64,000 nt of DNA from Rosellinia necatrix. Taxonomy: Eukaryota > Ascomycota > Sordariomycetes > Xylariales > Xylariaceae. Positions 1 through 11,701 of the stretch are shown piece after piece. The DNA is taken from positions 1,612,001 through 1,676,000 of the forward strand of contig JAGYVD010000004.1 of NCBI GenBank assembly GCA_021209875.1. The letters are read 5' to 3'. Below the pieces are notes generated by a model. That model ran no database searches, was not told the DNA's origin, and worked only from the letters and a program-made list of their open reading frames with translations. The translations under genes and the position numbers were made by a program. The first letter of the stretch is position 1, and each line of letters starts with the position of its first letter.

Positions 1-737
1 ACGAAGAGGATAGCCTCACCGTAACTGCTATCAGGCCAATTGCCACCGGTCAAGAAATATTAAACTACTACGGTCCTCTCGGGAATGGGGAGCTGCTACG
101 GCGCTATGGTTATACGAGTGTGCATCACGCCCGGTATGACGTGGTTGAACTGTCTTGGGATTTAGTCACATCGGCCCTTCGACAGACTCTCGCTATAGAT
201 GATGCGATTTGGGGCACAGCAGTAAGCAATCCGAATTCTCCTTGGTTAACTGATGCGAGACCCCTGCTAAACCCTTTACAGATCGCAGAGTTGGACCTAG
301 AGGAGATTGAGGACGCCTTTGTCATAGACCGTGACCTAGACGAGCCTAACTCTCGAGGAGAGTTCCACGGCTCCAAAACGCTAAAGAGCCTTCCGGAAGA
401 CCTCCGAGAGCAGATCAACACCGTTCTCAAGGCCGTGCGGAAACTAAGCCCTGCGACGATACCGGATAAGCAGCGCAGAGATGAAATTTGCCTATCCACC
501 ATGCGCATCGCGTTGAAGTTGAAGCTCGCTCAATACCCCACGAGCACTGACGACGATGCTAGGCTGCTCGCCGACAATACGGTGACCGGACGCCCCGGAA
601 TGGCCCTGTTCGTTCGTTACGGCGAGAAGCTCTTGTTACAGGAGGCCATACACCTGGCGAATGAAAAAGCCAGCAGCCTGGCAGCCTCACAAAGGGATGA
701 GGCACAGCCCTCGGCCAAGAGAATTAGGACAAGATGA
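1..737 (+). CDS. SET-domain protein lysine methyltransferase (SETD6/Rkm4-like), 3' part
   Basis: The reading frame is open from base 3 of the window and ends at TAG/TGA-type stop 735-737, so the 5' end lies outside. The first residues hold the end of a SET domain: GQEILNYYGPLGNGELLRRYGY matches the AdoMet/lysine-channel motif (GEEI-NTYG---N-ELLRRYGY) of Rubisco-LSMT-like SET proteins. About 170 further residues match in position the Rubisco-LSMT substrate-binding region, ending in a basic tail (KRIRTR). Relatives (yeast Rkm family, SETD6) methylate lysines of ribosomal or nuclear proteins; the substrate here is inferred only. The asparagine and tyrosine of the motif are present, so no inactivation is visible in this part. 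The exact subfamily is uncertain. Confidence 0.8.
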   Translation, partial: EEDSLTVTAIRPIATGQEILNYYGPLGNGELLRRYGYTSVHHARYDVVELSWDLVTSALRQTLAIDDAIWGTAVSNPNSPWLTDARPLLNPLQIAELDLEEIEDAFVIDRDLDEPNSRGEFHGSKTLKSLPEDLREQINTVLKAVRKLSPATIPDKQRRDEICLSTMRIALKLKLAQYPTSTDDDARLLADNTVTGRPGMALFVRYGEKLLLQEAIHLANEKASSLAASQRDEAQPSAKRIRTR

Positions 738-1532
738 GGATATGAGACATAGGACCGACATACCGCTGCCAGATACCTGGCATTTCCAAGGTTGATAGTA
801 ATTGACAACCGCCCTCAACGGCTTTTAGGTTGAGGACCAACCCCAGCGTGCATTAGCTCGGAGGCACCAGCGCGGCTGTTTCCGTTCTCTGCAGCTGACC
901 CGTTCGGGGATTCTACCACCCCTCCCCGAGGTGGAGATATATAGAGAGGTCTAACTAGATTACATAGATGACTGGGATAGAAGTCAACCTTATGAGAGTT
1001 ACTTTGATCCATGCATAGCATAAGATATGACCAGTCCTGTATGAAGTCACTTCTTTCCGGACGCAACTGGCTCTCCTATAACCATCTCTGGACTTCCTAG
1101 GGCTTCCTCGGGCCTCCCATGTTACTCCAACTCAAATTAGTCGATTTATATAAACGTATAACTAAACCATACGCTATCAGCTTAATTTAAACCCGGCGTT
1201 CACAACAGCAAGTTTCGTAAGTAAGATGCTGGTTTTCCATTGCTGCACCTTGTAAAGTTAGTTAATAGCTTCAACAGATCTATACAGGCTTTGCGGATGC
1301 ACTATATATTTGCGGTCTTTCTCCCGAGATCCCCGCCATCCTCTCCTTTCGCGCCGTTATGACGTCTAAACCCTCAGAGAGAAGCACATTGCAACGACCT
1401 TCTGGCACACTGTATAGTGATAGCATTTCCAACACCCAACCGTGACAAGAAGACACGGGGCCTTTAGCACCGCGCATTCAGACTATCACCGGCACACTCT
1501 CCAACTAAATCACTATATTTACACGGACCACG
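738..1532. other. Intergenic, no gene recognised
   Basis: Stop-rich sequence of ordinary composition. It holds a short GC-rich patch around 860-945 and an AT-rich stretch around 1135-1200. No conserved ORF, tRNA or repeat was seen. Confidence 0.5.
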
Positions 1533-1786
1533 ATGGGGGACGTAGGGATCACCGTGACGTTGATATTTCTCGTCGTGTGCACGTCGTTGGCATTCATAGG
1601 GTAAAAGCCCCCAAGTCTCTCGTACGCTCTGGTGCGGCTTCTCCTTGCTAACCGGATGGCAGAATTGTCGCGGCGATCCTCGCTCAATTCGGGAGACGCA
1701 CGTCCTCTCGCGATTCGGAAGGCGACGGAACAGTTGGACGCGGTCGCGAACAGGATAATCTTACGTATATATCGAACGGGCGATAA
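1533..1786 (+). CDS. Possible 63-aa single-pass membrane protein, two exons
   Basis: Proposed exons 1533-1600 and 1663-1786. The ATG opens a hydrophobic stretch (MGDVGITVTLIFLVVCTSLA, then FIG). It meets a GTAAAA donor at 1601. A GCTAAC branch point lies near 1648 and a GGCAG acceptor ends at 1662. Joining the exons keeps phase and extends the hydrophobic segment with IVAAILAQFG, followed by a charged tail ending TYISNGR. The result is a membrane helix at about residues 6-31 and a cytosolic-type basic/acidic tail. No family is recognised. Support is only the coincidence of start, donor, branch point, acceptor and a continuous hydrophobic helix. It could be chance. Confidence 0.3.
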
Positions 1787-3188
1787 TGATAGTGAAAGGT
1801 GGGTGGATTCCCACGAGCCTTATACCGCGCTACTCACTAGCAAGCCACGCAGTCTGATTTGCCTGGGGCCATTCGGTAGGGATTCGAGTTTCAACGCAGA
1901 CCTCGGGACAGGGCTGTGAGAGCCGGAGGCAAGCTGGCTGTTGCAGCTAATGGGTACCAAGATATTGAAGCTTTGCCGATTCGGCCATCCGTCCTATTCA
2001 TGATGTCTAATCACTTGGCTCTTGCAGCGGAAGCACAACTGTCCTAAGCTATGTATGTATATGTATACATATAAATACATAGGTCAGTGCCGACTTGGGT
2101 TAGTTATGTATTGTACCGGAAAAGCGCGGGGCGTAAGGCTGTTCTTGTAACAGAGACCGACCGTATTACTTGAATAGAGTTAAATCAAGAATAAGCCATA
2201 GGTACTCAACCTACATACCTAAGTTTTATGGTATACTTCAGTCGACGTGACCCAACATTATCATGATATTTTGGCCTAAAATCTTTTTTTTTTTTGATTT
2301 TATTCGGCTGCGAATCTTTGATTTTATAATTGTAGCGTTGTGAGGGCTTCTTGGTATTGGTGCCACTCTGATCTGTATAGTTAACAATTATTAGATGAGG
2401 AAACCATAGTTGGTTTTACGCAAAACAAGCGTTGCCCGAAAAGAGCAACGCTAACAGCATGGAATAGCAGTCGAGCGTCAGTCATGATACCCCAGATCTG
2501 GCCTACTCCACTACACCCCTGCAGCTCCTCTATCGGTATTGGTATCGATTGGCTGATGATATGATGCAATCCACTTTTATGATGTCGATTCACGTTGATG
2601 ATTTCATTATTTTGAATCGAGATTCATGATTCACCCCTATCTCTAGATTTGCACCTAAGGCTGCCCCCCGATCTGGCTGTGGCCGGGAGCACGCCCAAGC
2701 GGCTTTTACACCATGTCATCGCCAATCCCATGGATGTCAGACACCCCATTTTCGCCCTAGCGGCCGAGACACAGCTGCTCCTAGCCGCAGCCCATCAGGG
2801 AGGTGCCTCGCCCGGCCCGGTCAAGAAGCGCATCATTGTGAATGTCGTCGGAGCAAAGCCTCCCTCCTAGTATCTGTGTCTCTGTTCCACCACATCAGCC
2901 AGCCCATGACGCTCATGTCGGATATTGCTTCTTTATTCTCGCCTCTGCTGCCCCTCTAACCACGCCTGGCCATAGACGCGCCCAAATCAACATACGCCCC
3001 CTCGGATCTTGGCCGGTTTTGTATCTGAGCCAATTGGCAATTCTACGGCATCCATCTGCTTCGATCTTGCCCAACCCCGTTCGGCTGCCCTGTAACCCAC
3101 CCATCCTGCGCCTATCCCGCCTGGATGCATGTTGTCGTATTATATACCTAGACGGTGTCCCATTCATGTGCTTCCACCGCCCCTTACC
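1787..3188. other. Intergenic, upstream of uve1
   Basis: Mostly AT-leaning sequence with a poly-T run at 2284-2295. A GC-rich ORF of 73 codons (2649-2870, ending in PVKKRIIVNVVGAKPPS) looks protein-like but has no recognised relative. It may be a gene remnant or an unassigned exon. Nothing else is supported. Confidence 0.4.
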
Positions 3189-5179
3189 ATGAGTCCTAAA
3201 CACAGGAAGTCAGGCATGGCGCTCATCCCCTCGGATGGCAAAATAGACGAGTATTCCTTCCCGGGCCAAATGAACAGCGGCCCGAGAAGGTCCGGTCGTC
3301 TCCTCCACAGAGGCTCACCGTCGGCCGATGCTCTGAAAGATGGCCTGCGACATGATGTGGCTGGCGAGCATAGGACCAACGTGGCACTGAGTGGCCTACA
3401 GGAGATGGAAGATCAGTTACGGGACGTTATTAAACGCCAGAAAATGGCAATAAAAGAAAGCGAGGTGCAGTGCAGCCGGATCGATAAGGCGCAGGACGCC
3501 CTCCTGCCTCGTCTCATCAAAGCCCAATCCGACGACATGGCATATGCTACAAAGCCGAGAGAGGAATTCGGGGCGGAGGGAATGAGTGCTGGGGAGATGC
3601 AAGACTTTGACTATACGGAATCCTGGGATGAAAAAAACGACCAGGAATCGGAGGACATGGAAACTTTTAACGAAAACAATACCAACGTTCAGAAGCGAGA
3701 AGGGGCTAGGCCACCGCCCGTCAATAGCGAGTATCTACCTTTGCCCTGGAAAGGCAGACTCGGTTATGTGAATCATTCCTGCCCTCGCCGGCTTAGCTGC
3801 CACTAGCTACTATACCGTTGAAATAACTAACCGTAGCTTAGGCATGTCTCAACACGTATCTTCGCAGTAGCAGCCCCCCGGTCTTCAGCTCACGGACATG
3901 TCGGATTTCGTCGATCATAGAACACCGCCATCCTCTCCGAGACCCGTCCCAACCGGAACACCCGACAAAGAACCGGCCAGATAAAGAGAAACCTGCGGAT
4001 ATTGAGCGGGGCCGGAAGTACGTCGAGGAGCTCGGCCTGGCGAATGCCAGCGACATTGTGAAAATGTTACGGTGGAATCACAAATACGGTATCAAATTCA
4101 TGCGCCTTAGTTCCGAGATGTTCCCTTTTGCGAGCCACGGGGAATACGGCTACAAACTTGCACCTTTCGCCTCCGGTGTTCTCGCCGATGCCGGAAAAGT
4201 AGCAGGAAAGTTGGGTCATCGGCTGACTACGCACCCTGGACAAGTCAGTGCCCCAATAATTATACTATATCATGGCCGGATCTAAATCTGTTTTCAGTTC
4301 ACACAGCTAGGATCTCCGAGGGCCGAAGTAGTCGAGAACTCCGTCCGCGACCTGGAATACCACAACGAGATGCTCTCCCTTCTTCGTCTACCGGATCAGC
4401 AAGATAAGGACGCCGTCATGATCTTACACATGGGTGGGGTATTTGGTGATAAAGAGGCAACGCTTAATCGATTTCGGGACAACTACGATAAACTATCCGA
4501 CGAGATAAAGGCCAGGCTGGTGCTGGAAAATGACGATGTTTCTTGGACGGTGCACGATCTCCTGCCGATTTGCGAAGAGCTCAACATCCCGTTGGTCCTC
4601 GACTACCATCATCACAACATCATGTTTGACAAGGACAAGGTGCGGGAGGGGACGAAAGACATCATGGAACTATACCCGCGGATCAAAGCGACCTGGGACC
4701 GGAAGGGGATCACGCAAAAGATGCACTATAGCGAGCCGTGCTCGGATGCGGTCACGCCACGGCAGCGCCGGAAGCATCGCCCACGCGTCATGACGCTACC
4801 GCCCTGCCCGGACACGATGGACCTCATGATCGAGGCGAAGGACAAAGAGCAGGCGGTCTTCGACCTCATGCGCATCTTCCGGCTCCCGGGGTGGAATCGG
4901 TTCAATGATGTGATCCCGTACGAGCGCAAGGACGAGAACAGACCGCCGCCAAAAGTACCGAAGAAGAAGCAGCAGCGCAAGAAGAAAGCCAAGAGCGAGG
5001 ATGAATCACAGGAAACCGTAGATGAGTCGAAGCCACAATCCGTCGTCCCGGAAGAGGAGTTGGGCATGGGCGGCCCCGAGGGTCGGGTGTATTGGCCCGT
5101 CGGCATGGAAGAGTGGCTCCGTCCAAGGAAGAGAGAGGTTAAAAAGCGGAAGGTGGGCGACGAGGGTGATGAAGAATAA
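3189..5179 (+). CDS. uve1: UV-damage endonuclease Uve1/UVDE
   Basis: Exons 3189-3767, 3842-4243 and 4298-5179 are all phase 0 and give about 620 aa. The enzyme nicks DNA 5' to UV photoproducts and other distortions, starting an alternative excision-repair pathway in the nucleus and mitochondria. The core is unmistakable: PPPVNSEYLPLPWKGRLGY spliced to ACLNTYLR, then RLSSEMFPFASHGEYGY, THPGQ spliced to FTQLGSPR, LHMGGVFGDKEA, LENDDVSW and LDYHHHN. The His/Asp/Glu residues of the metal-binding TIM barrel are present. The N-terminal 190 residues are poorly conserved and acidic. The C-terminus carries two basic clusters (KVPKKKQQRKKKAK; RPRKREVKKRK) suited to nuclear import. The ATG at 3189 sits in a good context (TTACCATGA); an in-frame ATG at 3129 is the alternative. 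Introns are 74 and 54 bp. Confidence 0.93.
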
Positions 5180-8057
5180 AGGGGCCAATGGCGGGTGATG
5201 ATGCTTGTCTTGAGCTACGCGAACCATCTACATAATAGGGTGTACCTTTCTATTCGTCGTCGTGCGTTATAGACGCGTTAGCACTTCGGGAATGTTTCAA
5301 AAAAAAAAAAATTGAAGATCAGCTACGTACCTAACTAAGTTGGAGGAGCCTTCTGGAAGACTCGCCAGAGCTCGGAGGTTGGCGGCGTGATTGTCCGGAA
5401 TTGTCACGTTCTTTCATATGCATGCGCTTACATGGTAGCCGGCTATCATCGTGTTCACAATTGCATTCGCAGTACCAGGTTAAAATAGTGCTTACGTTAC
5501 ATTCTTAAGATCACACCATCCACGGATGACCCAAGGTACCGTCTTCCGATGTCAGCCAGCAGCTTATACGCTACTTATATACCTATTCGTACTTGTGCCC
5601 TTTACGATGCAACGACGCGAGCTTATTTACCCACTGCTACGTGTGCGTCTTCGCGATGTAACCAGAGGAGCTTTAATAGATGGCCTATCGGCAATTCAAG
5701 GGCTTCGTGATAGCGCCGGTTCACATGCCAATGATACCGTCAGTGCGGAAGCGACAGGTCATTCGAGAATCACTTCTCGGACCGTCGTAGTCGGGGATGG
5801 GTAGTAGCTTGGAGACAGAGATGGAGAAGGTAGACTAGACCTGACGATCGTGAGGAGGGGGGGGGGCTTTGGGGGTTTGATACATGTTTATACCGTGGTC
5901 CTCGTATCGTCCCGAGACGGCGCTAGGATGCGCGGCGTGCTCGTTATTGCGGCCTATCTTCTGATGCGCACAAAGAAATGTTTATAGACATATGGGCATG
6001 TTGTGGTCAGAAGTCCCCTCCTTGCTCCCTTATACTACTAGCCGCACCCTAATTAGGTAAAATGGTACCTACTTACGTACGCGTCCGGGTTTGCGATATA
6101 CAGCCAGCCACGCGCGGGGAGGAGCCATGTGGGATGGGATAAATCGTACCTCGAAAGTACCGACAGAGCGTCCCGCCCACCCGTTCGCCCGCCCGCCCGA
6201 CTCTCCTGGGCGTATCATGAGGTCATCCCATCCCGCGACCACCAACGCAACCTGATCGCATTCGCTGCTCTTCGCCTTCGCAACATCGCACCCTCCCCCT
6301 CCGGCGATTGGGGTCTTTCTCGCCTCCGGAGACGCGGACAGACGATGCGGGATTTTTTTTTCCGTGGCATGTAGACTTGTTTAAATGTGAAGCGACAGGG
6401 TTGACATGTGCGCTAGTGTAGTTAACCTAGTTATCCGCCGTCATGGTGGTGGTGGTGGTGATGGTGGCGGTAGATGATGGGGGGGTCGTCAGTCCACCAT
6501 CCCATGGGCATTCGATAGTTAGATTCTATGAAGAAGTGAGAACTGCTTGCTGTCGTGCTGGGCGATGATGTCAGCAGATGCAGGGCGCCGAGTGTAGGCA
6601 CTGCCAGTGTCTGTTATGTGGATAAGGTTCACCAACCCCACTACCTTAAAGACCCTGCCCGCTCCGTCGCGTCGCTTGTGGGGTACTCTACCTGGATACT
6701 AGGTAGGTTAGGTGTGCTATCTGGGTACACTACCTTAGGTATGTATGCACCTAGAGTGGGCTCAGCTTAATCTGAAAGCGGTCGGTGACGACGGGGTGGG
6801 CTGGTGCGAGAGGGATGGATGGACGAGGGATGGGGCAGCATTCTATGGGTCGCTTCTTTCCGTCCATTGTCCACGCTTTTTTCTTCCAGCGCCCAACCAG
6901 ATCGCTTTGATACCCCAGTGACGACAACAAACCCCCCATCTCATGCGTCCTCGGGCTGCCCTGGAAGGTCAACCGATGGGCATTCTCATTCTCGGTCATG
7001 ATTCCCGGCTGGCTGGCGAGCAAAGGGAGAAAGAATATTGACCGGGCATCGAGGGGGAAACATTGTTGCAAGTGCTACCCCAACCGACGCGGTGTGCACG
7101 ACGGAGATAGATTAGATATGTTCTAGACCGGGTCATGGGGTATTTATTTGATATTTCATGCCCATATCCATGCCTCATTGAAGGGTAGAGTGTTTGTAAA
7201 GTGTCTAGCTCGCTTGGTATCGTGATTCTAGACAACTGCAGATGCTGTAAGTCGCCTACAGCTCTATCTACCTCCTAAATAAGTGCCTAGATTAGTTAGG
7301 TAGGTAGGTAGGTGTAGTAGTGCAATCGAGCAGTGTTGAGCATGTACTTAAAAGTACCTACCTACCTACTTATCTACCCAGATGTTGTAGCTGATCATGT
7401 CACCATTCCCAGCCCACCTGTTTTGGCCAGAGTACAGGACCTCAGTAAAGGGCCCTAGCTCTGTAGGTAGGTACTTAGTTAAGTACCCAGTAATAGAGGG
7501 GCTGTCTGCTGTTTCTAAATTTCTACATTCCATCATTCGACGTCTGCGGGGCTTGAGCTTTCCCCGCGACAATGCTGGCTAGGACATATCGCCCCCCGCC
7601 GTTGAATCGTTCATTACCATTACAGCACCGCCTTACATGCCCAGCCATCCACGTACCTACATGTACCTTCGAAGTATACTTACTTACCTACATACCTATC
7701 AATAACCCATGTGGACTTATCACCAACCACCCTAGAGTTCCTCCTACCAGCCTGCTTCCACCTTTATCTGCGTAACCTACAGGTAGCTGACCCCGACGAC
7801 CGACTCTATTTAGCTTTTATCGCCCTTCACCCATCTTCCCTACCTTAGGGCAAAACTTTCTTCTCTCACCACCGCCATCGCTACCACCACAACGGGCACA
7901 ACAGTGTTAGCCATCCGTTATCAATTACTTTAAACATATCAACCCCTAGATACCCTTGTTGACCTGCGATAGCGAATCCCGCCGCTCCATATTTTGCGCT
8001 CGACATCGCATTCTGCTCGTCTATTGTGCATCAGCCGATCTGGAGTCGAACTTCACA
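5180..8057. other. Intergenic with TAGGTA-type repeats
   Basis: No supported gene in about 2.9 kb. Visible items are a poly-A run near 5300-5312, a G run near 5859, a (GGT)n tract near 6443-6466, and dense TAGG/CCTA tetranucleotide tracts (TAGGTAGGTAGGTAGG near 7297, ACCTACCTACCT near 7356, TAGGTAGGTAC near 7465). The 7800-8057 stretch is pyrimidine-rich and probably the promoter and 5' leader of the following gene. Confidence 0.45.
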
Positions 8058-8874
8058 ATGTCGGCCACCGAGAGCAGTCCCACAGCCATCCACAGCCCCC
8101 CGTCGCCGAATTCCAGGCGCCCGAAAGGTATCATGCACCCCGCACTGCTCTCCTACTCCCTTGTCGCCCTCAAAGTTCGGAAGTCTAACTAGCCTCGCCC
8201 ACTTAGGCATCTTAAAAAACTCCTTCCACAAGTCTCCCCCGGAGTCGCCCATCAAGGAGAAGGAGCTGTCAGAAAAAGAGCTCACCATCATCAATACCCA
8301 GACGAATGCCGGCCACCGACGGTCTTCTAGCAACACCAGCCGGCCCGCGGGCACCCGTCGCCGATCTTCCCGCACCTCCCAGACCGCCGACGAGATGGCC
8401 GGCAACCAACGTCTGCAATGGGACGAGGTGAATCTCTATCTCACCGAGCAGGAGCGTACCTCGACCATGAAAATCACCGAGCCCAAGACCCCCTATGCCA
8501 GGCACTACGACCCATCGGAAGACGAGGACGATGAGATGACCGATAGCGACGCCATATCGGGGTTTTCACTGGGCGAACCCGAGGAGGAGGTGCCCATAAA
8601 TGAGTTTTCTGCGAGCCGAAAGCAAAGCAAGGTTCACGTTAGTGACGAAGATGCTACGCCTCAGCATGACGCCGAGAACGATTATCTTGGCATGACCCCC
8701 GAGGAGCGCGAGAAGCACCTCAAGTTTGAACAGTTGCGGAAGAAGCACTACGAAATGAAGGAGGCCGTCAATCTCCTCGGCCACCCCGAGGAACTCGACG
8801 AGATGGAAGACGACAATGACGACCCACCCGAGATGCCGACTCGCAATGGGGCCAGGTTCCAGGCTGGCAGCTAG
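8058..8874 (+). CDS. GLC8: Protein phosphatase 1 inhibitor 2 (IPP-2/Glc8 family)
   Basis: Exons 8058-8127 and 8207-8874 give about 245 aa; the 79-bp intron splits a glycine codon. Splicing rebuilds the PP1-binding KGILKN motif (KG from exon 1, ILKNSF from exon 2). Downstream are LQWDEVNLYLTEQERTSTMKI with EPKTPY, equivalent to the inhibitor-2 substrate-like segment with its phosphorylatable threonine (TPY). A helical basic/acidic segment follows (EREKHLKFEQLRKKHYEMKEAVNLL), matching the region that enters the PP1 active site. The acidic C-terminus and absence of a globular core fit the intrinsically disordered family. It is expected to bind and regulate PP1 (Glc7) in the nucleus and cytoplasm. 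The start at 8058 (ACAATGTC) is preferred because the upstream ATGs are out of frame with exon 2 once spliced. Confidence 0.88.
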
Positions 8875-9467
8875 GAAGGGCGGGGTTACGGGAAGAAGGC
8901 TCGGGGTCTGGGATGGAGGGCATCATGTATGGAACAGAACAGCCCAACATGTTATTACGGCGCGTTGGGATAACGTCTGATACCATCCCACCGGGGGGGC
9001 GAATGCCCTTGCGACCGCATATTAAACGGAGTTAGCCAGGGAGGGCATTGTCGCGCGGACATCATTCTTTGCCCATGCCCCCCTTTTTTTTGGTTTAAAA
9101 CAGCCCCCTTTCCTCGATACTGGCCACGATGGGGCACGATATACGACTGGTGCGCTCGACATGATCTTGAGATGGGGTGGAGGGCAAGACTCCTCGCATC
9201 CTGTGAATGCCGCCAGCCACCACCCGTGTCACTTTACGCTCGCTGCGGTCTCTATCAATGTACAGTAGAATCATACTAAGGCTTGATCAATGAAGAGACA
9301 AGAAGAAGCGGAGAGCAGGTTCGCGCCTGCGCCCATCTAAAGCATCCGAGACATCCAAGCTGTCTCCTATACGTATCTGTATCTTGATTCTAGCCTGCTG
9401 ACGCAATGAACGAACGCCATCATGATTCATAAATCCACAGAACGTGAAGAGAGAGAATATATGACCA
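8875..9467. other. Convergent intergenic region
   Basis: This is 3' flanking sequence of two converging genes. A T run at 9084-9093 is visible. No gene recognised. Confidence 0.5.
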
Positions 9468-10044
9468 TCATAGCATGCCCTTCCGTGCCAAATCGACTTT
9501 CCTTGCCGCCTCGCCAGCCTTGAAGCCGCCCCTGGAGATGCATAGCCGGTGGCCCTCTCCCATTTCGAATTTGTCCTCGTGGCTGGGCCAGGGACATGGG
9601 CAGTGATGAGGGAAATGTACACAGGCTACAAACGACCATTAGTCATTGCTCTTAGACCCCCGGTTGTTCCCCGATCCATGGTTCGGCAGCCCCCCAACAC
9701 ACTAGGTATCTCTGCCAGTGCAAAGCTCTCAGGCGAACCTGGCAACCAGGCAACTCCCCCTTCGTCCTCTCATTTCCCATTTATCTATGACTGTTCTCTC
9801 TTTTTTTTTTTTTTTTTTGCTTACCGAGGGTATCAGGGCATAGGTAGTTGTCGCAATGCATGCGCTCGAAATTGTTCTGGTAGAAGGACGAGTCGCTGGG
9901 GACGTTCTGCGCGCGCTGTTGTTGCTGCTGCTGCTGCTGTTGTTGCTGCCCGCCGAACATCTGGTCGAAGAAGCCGAACTGGGCGTGCGCCACGGCGCTG
10001 AGGAGCGCGAAGAGGAGGAGCGAGAGCAGGTTTGGGCGATGCAT
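9468..10044 (-). CDS. LCL2: LCL2 family secreted protein (long chronological lifespan protein 2)
   Basis: Exon 1 is 10044-9825 and exon 2 is 9625-9468 (minus strand), about 125 aa. The 199-bp intron carries a long poly-A on the coding strand and splits an alanine codon. Residues 1-21 form a signal peptide (MHRPNLL..AHAQ). [10 protein letters not shown] and 11 glutamines follow, then the family hallmark Cys pattern: [19 protein letters not shown] and CPCPWP, then ELARKG-like [10 protein letters not shown] at the C-terminus. Family members are small ER/secretory proteins linked to chronological lifespan and probably to ER-associated degradation; the exact role is unclear. The second exon is too short and too far from the first to be obvious, so the gene is easily mis-called as a 5' fragment only. 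It is divergent from the bL27m gene, with 483 bp between starts. Confidence 0.9.
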
Positions 10045-10527
10045 TTTCTAAGCTTTATCGTTTCGTTCGATGGGATTGGATGGGACGGAATGGTCTGCGG
10101 CCAATGGCTTCACTCAATTTCAATAGTTGCTTGCGGCAATGAAGAGAGGTAGTCTAAGGAATTGCCAGGTGTCGTCATTTAAAGACTATCTTTTTGAGAT
10201 AGCTAGTTGCTCAATCTTCGCGCTGCTAGTTCAAGTAGGTAGTAGGTACATGCTATGCTAGGTAGTTTAGTGTATTAGTTATATGCAGCGCGCATCACGC
10301 AAGCTGGCAACTTTTCCCACCAAAACTTATGGGTCCTTATCTTTATCGTAGCTGCATCGACTGTCCAGGTTGGTTGCACAACAGCTAAACATGCCCGGGC
10401 CGATGACTAAGCCGAAATTTCGGTACCTGTTACGGTCAAGCTTCGAACGACGAAATAGCTTCCGTCCGTACATGTTTGGCCTTGGACGACCCCCCTTCCG
10501 ATACACGACGAAGAACGCCCCGACGTC
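10045..10527. promoter_or_regulatory. Shared divergent promoter region LCL2 / bL27m
   Basis: The 483 bp between two outward-facing start codons must hold both promoters. It contains TAGGTAG/CTAGGTAG motifs near 10235-10265. No specific binding site can be proven. Confidence 0.45.
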
Positions 10528-11701
10528 ATGCGGGTGACTCAATTGAGGAGGCCGCTGGTGGCCGCTGCGTCCGGGATCACGAGACCGACCACGACGACGG
10601 CGTCCACGTTTCGGCATGTGCAGGATGTGTTTGCCCAGCTGAGGATAGCAGGAGCCGGTGCGGCCTCAAACCCCATCGCCGAGGGCCGCAGGCATGCCTC
10701 CGTCAAGTCCCAGGGCGCCTATAAGCTGCGAGACTCCAGCACAATCCCGAAGAAGCTCGGGGCGAAGAAGTCGGGAGGTGAGTTCATTCTTGCCTAGATT
10801 TCCATTTGTGTGCAACCCGTACAGCCCATACAACCCGTACAACCCGTACAACCCGTACATCATCGGAAGAGCTTCGAGGGCGGGAAAAATAAGCGGAGAG
10901 GGACGAGCGAGCATATACCAGAGGGCACGGGACGGACCCCATTATGAACCGCTATCCTAACTAATACACCCTCTCTGTTCTCTCCCAGACTCGTATGTGA
11001 TCACGGGCAACATCATCTACAAACAACGCGGCACGAAGTGGTACCCGGGCGAGAACTGCGGCCTCGGCCGCGATCACACCATCTACGCCCTGGCGTGCGG
11101 GTACGTCAAATACTACCGGGACCCCGCGAAGCACCCGAAGCGGCAGTACATCGGGGTGGTGTTCAACAAGGCGGACAAGCTGCCGTACGAGGCGAACGCG
11201 GCGCGGAAGCGGAAGCTGGGGATGGTGGCGGCGCCCGTGGTGCCGCTGCCCGTGCAGCCGGAGATGTCGCCCTCGGGGATCCCGAACCAGGTCGTACGCC
11301 AGGGCCCGGGGCGAAAGCCGCACCCGCGCGACGAGCGCATCATCAAGCTCGCCCCCGACGGCTCCTACGCCTACCGCGAGGAGAACTGGCGCCTCGGTAC
11401 CCTCGTCCGCACCGAGAAGCGCAAGATGGGCTCCCGCCGCCTGGCCATGCGCCTGCGGCGCCGCAAGACCCGCGCCATCGGCCTCGAGATGCGCGAGCTC
11501 CGCGCCGACAAGATCGCCCGGCGCAAGGAGGCCCTCGACGCCCAGCGCAAGGCCAAGATGCGCAAGATGAAGGAGTACCGCGAACGCCAGGCCGCGGAGA
11601 AGGCGGGCGGTGGCGGGGCCGCCGCTACCGCTACCGCTGCCGGGGGTGCGGGAGCGCCGCCGCCGCCGGCTACACCCAGTCCACCGCGAGCCAAAGCGTA
11701 G
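10528..11701 (+). CDS. MRP7: Mitochondrial large-subunit ribosomal protein bL27m
   Basis: Exons 10528-10777 and 10989-11701 give about 320 aa. The N-terminus ([16 protein letters not shown]...) is an Arg/Ser-rich mitochondrial presequence. The L27 domain follows: [27 protein letters not shown] joined to [18 protein letters not shown], then [17 protein letters not shown], the conserved loop reaching the peptidyl-transferase centre. About 170 fungal-specific C-terminal residues are strongly basic and likely helical, then end in an Ala/Gly/Pro-rich tail. The 211-bp intron splits an Asp codon and contains a 9-bp tandem repeat (ACAACCCGT) near 10824-10858. It acts in mitochondrial translation. Confidence 0.93.

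Noticed and set aside
9549..10001. 150-codon plus-strand frame opposite LCL2
   Set aside because: It spans the poly-T intron and the complement of the Gln repeat; LCL2 on the minus strand is convincing.
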